A stretch of DNA of 18,968 nucleotides. Source: JBGOTP01 sp041476545. GTDB lineage: Bacteria > Acidobacteriota > Vicinamibacteria > Vicinamibacterales > CAVVIG01. The first letter of the stretch is position 1, and each line of letters opens with the position of its first letter. The notes under the pieces are model-generated. The model was given only the letters and a program-made list of their open reading frames with translations, was not told the origin of the DNA and searched no databases. The stretch spans positions 1 to 18,968 of the forward strand of contig JBGOTP010000059.1 in NCBI GenBank assembly GCA_041476545.1. Direction: 5' to 3'. This document shows positions 15,130-18,968 of this stretch, piece by piece. Position numbers and translations under genes: made by a program.

Positions 15130-16568
15130 GCCAGAATGCCCTTCACCACGTTGCCAAAGTTGTCCGTGAGGCGGAAGTCCCTCCCGTTGTACCGGTAGGT
15201 CAGTTTCGTGTGGTCGAAGCCGAGCAGATGCAGGATCGTCGCGTGCAGATCGTGAATCGGGACCGGGTCCTTGACGGCCTTGGCGCCGAACTCGTCGGTC
15301 GAACCGTAGACCGTGCCGCCCTTCACGCCGCCGCCCGCCAGCCACACACTGAACGCCTTGCTGTTGTGATCGCGGCCCGGATTGTCGTTGCCGTTCCGGT
15401 CGCGCGTCACCGTGCGGCCGAACTCGCCGCCCCAGAGGACGAGCGTGCTGTCGAGCAGCCCGCGCTGCTTCAGGTCGGCGAGCAGACCCGCGGCGGGCGT
15501 GTCGATTTCCGCCGCGCTCGCCGGCAGACGGTCTTCGATGTCCTGGTGATGATCCCAGCCGCCGGCCCATACCTGCACGAACCGGACGCCGCGCTCGACG
15601 AGCCGCCGCGCGATCATCAACTGCTTGCCCTGCGGCGTGTCGCCGTACAGCGCGCGAACGCTCTGCGGCTCCTTCGACAGATCGAACGCGTCGGTCGCCT
15701 CCATCTGCATCCGATAGGCCATCTCGAACGACTGGATGCGAGCTTCGAGCTGCGGATCCTGCTGCAGATTCTGGCTGTAGGTCGCGTTCAGCTTCTGCAC
15801 GAGATCGAGCTCGCGCCGCTGCTCGTCGCGTCCGAAGTACTCGTTGCGGATGTTGGGGATCATCCCGTCGACTGTCGGCGCCGACGTGTTGATGCTCGTG
15901 GCCTGCAGGTCGCCCGGCAGAAACGCCGATCCCCAGTTGAGCGATCCGCCGGGCGGCATCGCGCCGGTGGGTCGCAGCGAAATGTAGCCGGGCATGTTTT
16001 CGTTGGCGCTACCAAGCCCGTAGAGCGCCCATGCGCCGACGCTCGGCTTCGCCATGCGCAGCGAGCCGGTGTTCATCATCACCGTCGCCACGTCGTGCGC
16101 GGGGATGTCCGTTTGCATCGAGCGGATGACCGCCAGGTCGTCCACATGCGCCGCGATCGCGGAAAAGACTTCACTGACCTCGATCCCCGACTGGCCGTAT
16201 TTTGAAAACTTGAACGGCGAGCCCATCGCGACGCCATTGAGCCCCGGCAACTCCTTGTCGTTCTGCTTCGTCAGCTCAGGCTTGGGATCCCAGGTGTCGA
16301 CCTGCGACGGCGCACCCTGGGCAAAGATATGAATGACGTGTTTCGCTTTGGCCGGGAAATGCATGGCCCTGGCGACACCGCCCGGTCCGCCCAGAGCCGC
16401 TTGCGCCGCCTGAAGCCCTGGCGTACCAAGGGCGGCGAGCACGTCCTCGGAGAGCAGGCTGGCCAGGCCAAGCGCACCCAGGCCCATGCCGGATCGGGCC
16501 AGGAACTGACGCCGCGAGCTCAGCGCGTCACCCGGGCGCAAACGACATTTGCAAAGATAGTCGCTCAC
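15126..16568 (-). CDS. DUF1501 protein, Tat-exported sulfatase-like
   Basis: This 480-residue protein carries a twin-arginine signal, SSRRQFLARSGMGLGALGL (Arg19, Arg20). Folded, probably cofactor-loaded export to the periplasm is therefore expected. HVIHIFAQGAPSQVDTWDPK is the DUF1501 signature, and GGWDHHQD, LWGGEFGRT, RDHNSKAFSVWLAGGGVKGG and HDLHATILHLLGFDH complete the alkaline-phosphatase-like fold. Substrate is unknown. The GTG at 16568 lies seven bases after the metallopeptidase stop and gives an N-terminus (M)SDYLCKCRLRPGDALSSRR of the usual form; the longer frame to 16706 overlaps that gene and is rejected. Its stop overlaps the GTG of the DUF1553 gene, the normal partner. Confidence 0.92.
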   Translation of the reverse strand: MSDYLCKCRLRPGDALSSRRQFLARSGMGLGALGLASLLSEDVLAALGTPGLQAAQAALGGPGGVARAMHFPAKAKHVIHIFAQGAPSQVDTWDPKPELTKQNDKELPGLNGVAMGSPFKFSKYGQSGIEVSEVFSAIAAHVDDLAVIRSMQTDIPAHDVATVMMNTGSLRMAKPSVGAWALYGLGSANENMPGYISLRPTGAMPPGGSLNWGSAFLPGDLQATSINTSAPTVDGMIPNIRNEYFGRDEQRRELDLVQKLNATYSQNLQQDPQLEARIQSFEMAYRMQMEATDAFDLSKEPQSVRALYGDTPQGKQLMIARRLVERGVRFVQVWAGGWDHHQDIEDRLPASAAEIDTPAAGLLADLKQRGLLDSTLVLWGGEFGRTVTRDRNGNDNPGRDHNSKAFSVWLAGGGVKGGTVYGSTDEFGAKAVKDPVPIHDLHATILHLLGFDHTKLTYRYNGRDFRLTDNFGNVVKGILA

Positions 16569-16575
16569 AGCTTCT

Positions 16576-18390
16576 TTATGGATTGAGACGATAGTCGAGA
16601 CGTCTGACGACCCCGACTGTCTTCCGCGCCGCATCGTCCGACGGGATGAAACCGACGCGAAGCGGGACGTCCTGCGCGCCACAATTGAGGTCGGCGGTGA
16701 TCGCACCGGCTTCCGACTCGACCAGGATCGCAGGCGGCTTGTCGATCAGCAGGCGCAACGTATCGGTGCCCGTGTCGACCTCCAGAATCGGCGCCCCGGA
16801 TCCGCAAATCATATTCTTCAATCGGCCAGTGACGACGACCACTGGTCCCCGCGGCGATTGTGCGCCAAGGGTGCCGGCCGATGGCGACGTAGGCGACGTC
16901 TGAGAGCCCGCCTGGGTGCCCGCAGGAAGAGCGGCCGCACCGGGCGTTGTCGTTGCGCTGTTCGATCGGGCCGTTGCCGCCCGATACGCTACAAAGTCTT
17001 CGATCGACTTGCTGAGCCGCGCCGCGTAGTCGGCTTCAGCACCTGGTTGCGCGAACTCTACCGCGCGGGCGGCGGCGCTCCTTGCCTCAGCGATCCGATC
17101 GAGCTGCATATATGCATTGGCCAGCAGTTGAAAGGTCATATAGGCAGACTCTGGCGGGACGTGTTTGACCGCATTCAGCGTCGTCACCGCTTCCTCGCTC
17201 TTTCGCTGACTGACGAGCGTCGACACGTAGAGGAGACGAATGTCGAGATCGCCGGGGGACAGCGCGAACGCTCGCGCGATGAGCGGGGCCGCCTTGGCGG
17301 GCTCGAGCGCCGCATAGTCTCTGTAGACAGAGGGGCTGGTGCTTCCCAGTTCTACCGCGCGCGCAAGATACGGCAACGCCTCCGTCCGGTGGCCTCGCCG
17401 CAGTTCGAAGGATGCCCTGGACTCCAGCAATGAGAGGTCGTTCGGCTTCTGGGCGGCCAGTTGCTCGAATGCGGTGCGCGCCTCGCTCTCTTTGTCACGG
17501 GAGTTGGCCAGCAGGTTGGTGGTGACCAGTCCCGCTTCGAAGGCGTCGGCGGGGCGGGTCTGCGGCCGGGCCTCCCGGGCCGGGGACTTGTAGTTCACCA
17601 GGAAGTAGACGTACTGATTCTGCCGCACGTAGTTCCTCAGCTCGACACCAATCGCCTCGGGCGACTTTCCATAAAGCGTTTTCAATGTCTCGTCGCTCGA
17701 CGCGCCGTTCGCCATCAGTCGCAAGAACTCGTCGGACTTGGGCCGATAGTGCTCGCCGGTGAGCAACATGTGCGTCAATGCCCAGCTCTCGGAATAGAAC
17801 AGACCGGCATGCGCCTTCGTGGTGTACTCGGGAGAGTCGTGAGTGACCGCGAACAGCCGATCGACGGGCAACAACGCCACGCTCGTATTCAGGTACTGAA
17901 GACGGTCAGACGGAACCCTTCCAATGCTCATCCTGTCGTTCCCATCCGGCGCCATCGTCGAAAAGAACTCTGCCAGTCCTTCGTTGAGCCAGACGGGGTA
18001 CTTTCCTCCCGATGCGCGGATGATCAAGTGCGCGTACTCGTGCACGACGATCGGATACGCGTCCACGTCGAGATCCTTCATGACGATGAAGTCGCGATCC
18101 GGCCCCGGGAGGTAGTAGGCGACCGCAGCCTCGTTCAGCCGGTACGGGGCGAACTGCTTGTCGCCAGAGAAGACAATCAGGCGCGTGGGCTTCGTCTGGA
18201 GGGGGGAGATCTTGAGGAACTCAGTGAAAAACGCGTGCACCCGCTCGAAATGCGTGAGCGCATCGCGTGCCTGCGAATCGCCGCCGGTGGCATACACCTC
18301 AAAATGCGCGCTCGAGGCGTACGTCCATTTCTCGGCTGCCCGAGGAACAGCGATCAGGGCAAGGCAGAGAAGGACTGTGAGAGAGCGCAT
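16576..18390 (-). CDS. Exported HEXXH metallopeptidase (peptidase MA/DUF1570-like) with TPR repeats
   Basis: This 604-residue protein has a signal peptide (MRSLTVLLCLALIAVPRAA). A gluzincin-like zinc peptidase domain follows: VVHEYAH (His117, Glu118, His121) and WLNEGLAEFF (about 134-143), which supplies the third zinc-binding glutamate. From about 295 to 475 are helical TPR-like repeats, for example LLESRASFELRRGHRTEALP, then YLARAVELG. A Ser/Thr/Pro/Gly-rich linker (about 480-525) leads to a small beta-rich C-terminal domain with two cysteines (GRLKNMICGSGAPILEVDTG and ADLNCGAQ). The substrate is unknown. The ATG at 18390 was chosen over 18426 because the signal peptide starts there and TACAAT lies nine bases before. 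It heads the DUF1501/DUF1553 operon, so it may process proteins in the same exported system. Confidence 0.88.
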   Translation of the reverse strand: MRSLTVLLCLALIAVPRAAEKWTYASSAHFEVYATGGDSQARDALTHFERVHAFFTEFLKISPLQTKPTRLIVFSGDKQFAPYRLNEAAVAYYLPGPDRDFIVMKDLDVDAYPIVVHEYAHLIIRASGGKYPVWLNEGLAEFFSTMAPDGNDRMSIGRVPSDRLQYLNTSVALLPVDRLFAVTHDSPEYTTKAHAGLFYSESWALTHMLLTGEHYRPKSDEFLRLMANGASSDETLKTLYGKSPEAIGVELRNYVRQNQYVYFLVNYKSPAREARPQTRPADAFEAGLVTTNLLANSRDKESEARTAFEQLAAQKPNDLSLLESRASFELRRGHRTEALPYLARAVELGSTSPSVYRDYAALEPAKAAPLIARAFALSPGDLDIRLLYVSTLVSQRKSEEAVTTLNAVKHVPPESAYMTFQLLANAYMQLDRIAEARSAAARAVEFAQPGAEADYAARLSKSIEDFVAYRAATARSNSATTTPGAAALPAGTQAGSQTSPTSPSAGTLGAQSPRGPVVVVTGRLKNMICGSGAPILEVDTGTDTLRLLIDKPPAILVESEAGAITADLNCGAQDVPLRVGFIPSDDAARKTVGVVRRLDYRLNP

Positions 18391-18399
18391 AACAGTCGG

Positions 18400-18405
18400 A
18401 TTGTA
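18400..18405 (-). promoter_or_regulatory. -10-like hexamer of the metallopeptidase operon
   Basis: TACAAT on the minus strand lies nine bases before the ATG at 18390, consistent with a leaderless or nearly leaderless mRNA. No strong -35 is visible. Confidence 0.4.
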
Positions 18406-18464
18406 GATCAGCTGTCGGCTTCCCAACCATCATCCCCGCGGATTCGACTGAGCTACACTACGAA

Positions 18465-18482
18465 CCGATGTCCGGACATCGG
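18465..18482. promoter_or_regulatory. Perfect 18-base palindrome in a divergent promoter region
   Basis: CCGATGTCCGGACATCGG is perfectly self-complementary. It lies 75 bases before the metallopeptidase start and about 83 bases before the hydrolase start, a suitable place for a dimeric repressor. Its TGTC/GACA halves recall the element before the TIGR03435 gene. Confidence 0.4.
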
Positions 18483-18531
18483 GCGCCCACGCCATGCTGC
18501 ACACTGAGATCGCAGACTTTTTTAGTTTTCG

Positions 18532-18568
18532 CTCTGCGAACTCTGCGGCCTCCGCGGTTAACGTCGTG
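18532..18568 (+). repeat. 37-base dispersed repeat, copy 2
   Basis: It matches 7875-7911 at 34 of 37 bases, same orientation. Its last three bases are the GTG proposed as the hydrolase start. Confidence 0.7.
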
Positions 18569-18968
18569 ACCGAATCCAGCGCATTCGTCCCCAGGCCGTC
18601 GTTGCGGAACGGCCACACGATGACCATCTACAGCTGGGGCAATCCGCGGTATTTCCCCCAGCTGCCGCCGCCCGAGGTTCGCTACTTCGACGTGGACGTC
18701 CACGATCGCGTGCTCGCGCACTGCCACTGGCAGCGCGAACGATGGCAGCGACCCACCCTCATCGCCCTCCATGGCCTGAACGGATCGACCGACGCGCACT
18801 ACGTCCGCGGCATGGCCGCGAAGGCCTTCGCGCGCGGCATGAACGTCGTGCGGCTCAACCAGCGCAACTGCGGCGACACCGAGCACCTGTCGGCCGGTCT
18901 CTTTCACTCCGGGCTCACCGGCGACGTCAAGCACGTCATGGATGAACTCATCGCCATCGACGGCCTGC
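18566..18968 (+). CDS. YheT-family alpha/beta hydrolase, partial
   Basis: The frame is open to the right edge and gives the first 134 residues. The N-terminal FVPRPSLRNGHTMTI resembles the FxPxxxLRNxHxxTI start of YheT (COG0429) proteins. TLIALHGLNGSTDAHYVRGM holds the oxyanion-region HGLxGS motif. MNVVRLNQRNCGDTE and LFHSGLTGDVKHVMDEL match the family order; the nucleophile and the rest of the triad would be beyond the edge. Family members are cytoplasmic or membrane-linked esterase-like enzymes with unknown substrates. The start is uncertain: the GTG at 18566 keeps the conserved N-terminus but lies in a dispersed repeat. The in-frame ATG at 18494 adds repeat-derived residues, and the ATG at 18620 loses conserved ones. 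Confidence 0.85.
   Translation, partial: MTESSAFVPRPSLRNGHTMTIYSWGNPRYFPQLPPPEVRYFDVDVHDRVLAHCHWQRERWQRPTLIALHGLNGSTDAHYVRGMAAKAFARGMNVVRLNQRNCGDTEHLSAGLFHSGLTGDVKHVMDELIAIDGL

Noticed and set aside
12172..15198. A 1008-codon open frame on the plus strand
   Set aside because: It is antisense to the DUF1553 gene, which has intact CXXCH sites and domain motifs. High GC content keeps the opposite strand open.

Overview
This 19 kb window is GC-rich, densely coding chromosomal DNA. It most resembles an uncultured member of Acidobacteriota, probably class Vicinamibacteria. That placement is an inference from gene content: a TIGR03435 protein, a DUF1501/DUF1553 pair, a CCAEP-tail radical SAM protein, and several families of short dispersed repeats that I associate with that group. 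I see no rRNA, tRNA, CRISPR array, insertion sequence or phage gene.

Layout, left to right. (1) 1-813, minus strand: the start of a POTRA-domain outer-membrane assembly lipoprotein that runs off the left edge, then a small KGG-motif stress protein preceded by four GTTTGATA repeats. (2) 978-4027, minus strand: an operon of a CCAEP-tail radical SAM protein, an ATP-grasp ligase and a YggX-type iron-trafficking protein. (3) 4068-7252, plus strand: a POT-family peptide transporter divergent from the radical SAM gene, then a small antitoxin-like protein overlapping a nucleotidyltransferase, then a stand-alone LigD-type 3'-phosphoesterase. (4) 7334-7668, minus strand: two coupled tiny membrane proteins, one of only 31 residues. 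(5) 7922-8893, minus strand: a YvcK/CofD-like protein, divergent from (6) 8961-11200, plus strand: a conserved protein of unknown function, a TPM-domain protein and a LemA lipoprotein. (7) 11280-18390, minus strand: a TIGR03435 protein behind its own promoter, and upstream of it an operon of a HEXXH metallopeptidase with TPR repeats, a Tat-exported DUF1501 protein and a cytochrome-like PSCyt/DUF1549/DUF1553 protein. (8) From about 18566 off the right edge, plus strand: a YheT-family alpha/beta hydrolase.

How the genes may work together. The radical SAM, ATP-grasp and YggX genes are tightly linked and face a peptide transporter. This could be an undescribed pathway that makes or modifies an amino-acid or peptide product, with YggX protecting or supplying the iron-sulfur enzyme. 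DUF1501 and DUF1553 proteins normally occur as a pair; here a predicted exported metallopeptidase heads their operon.

Two features cut across the window. Most genes that begin a transcription unit have a -10-like TANNNT hexamer 5-9 bases before the start codon, which suggests leaderless mRNAs are common in this organism. At least four families of short dispersed repeats occur, some inside coding sequence: in the phosphoesterase and in the signal-peptide region of the TPM protein.
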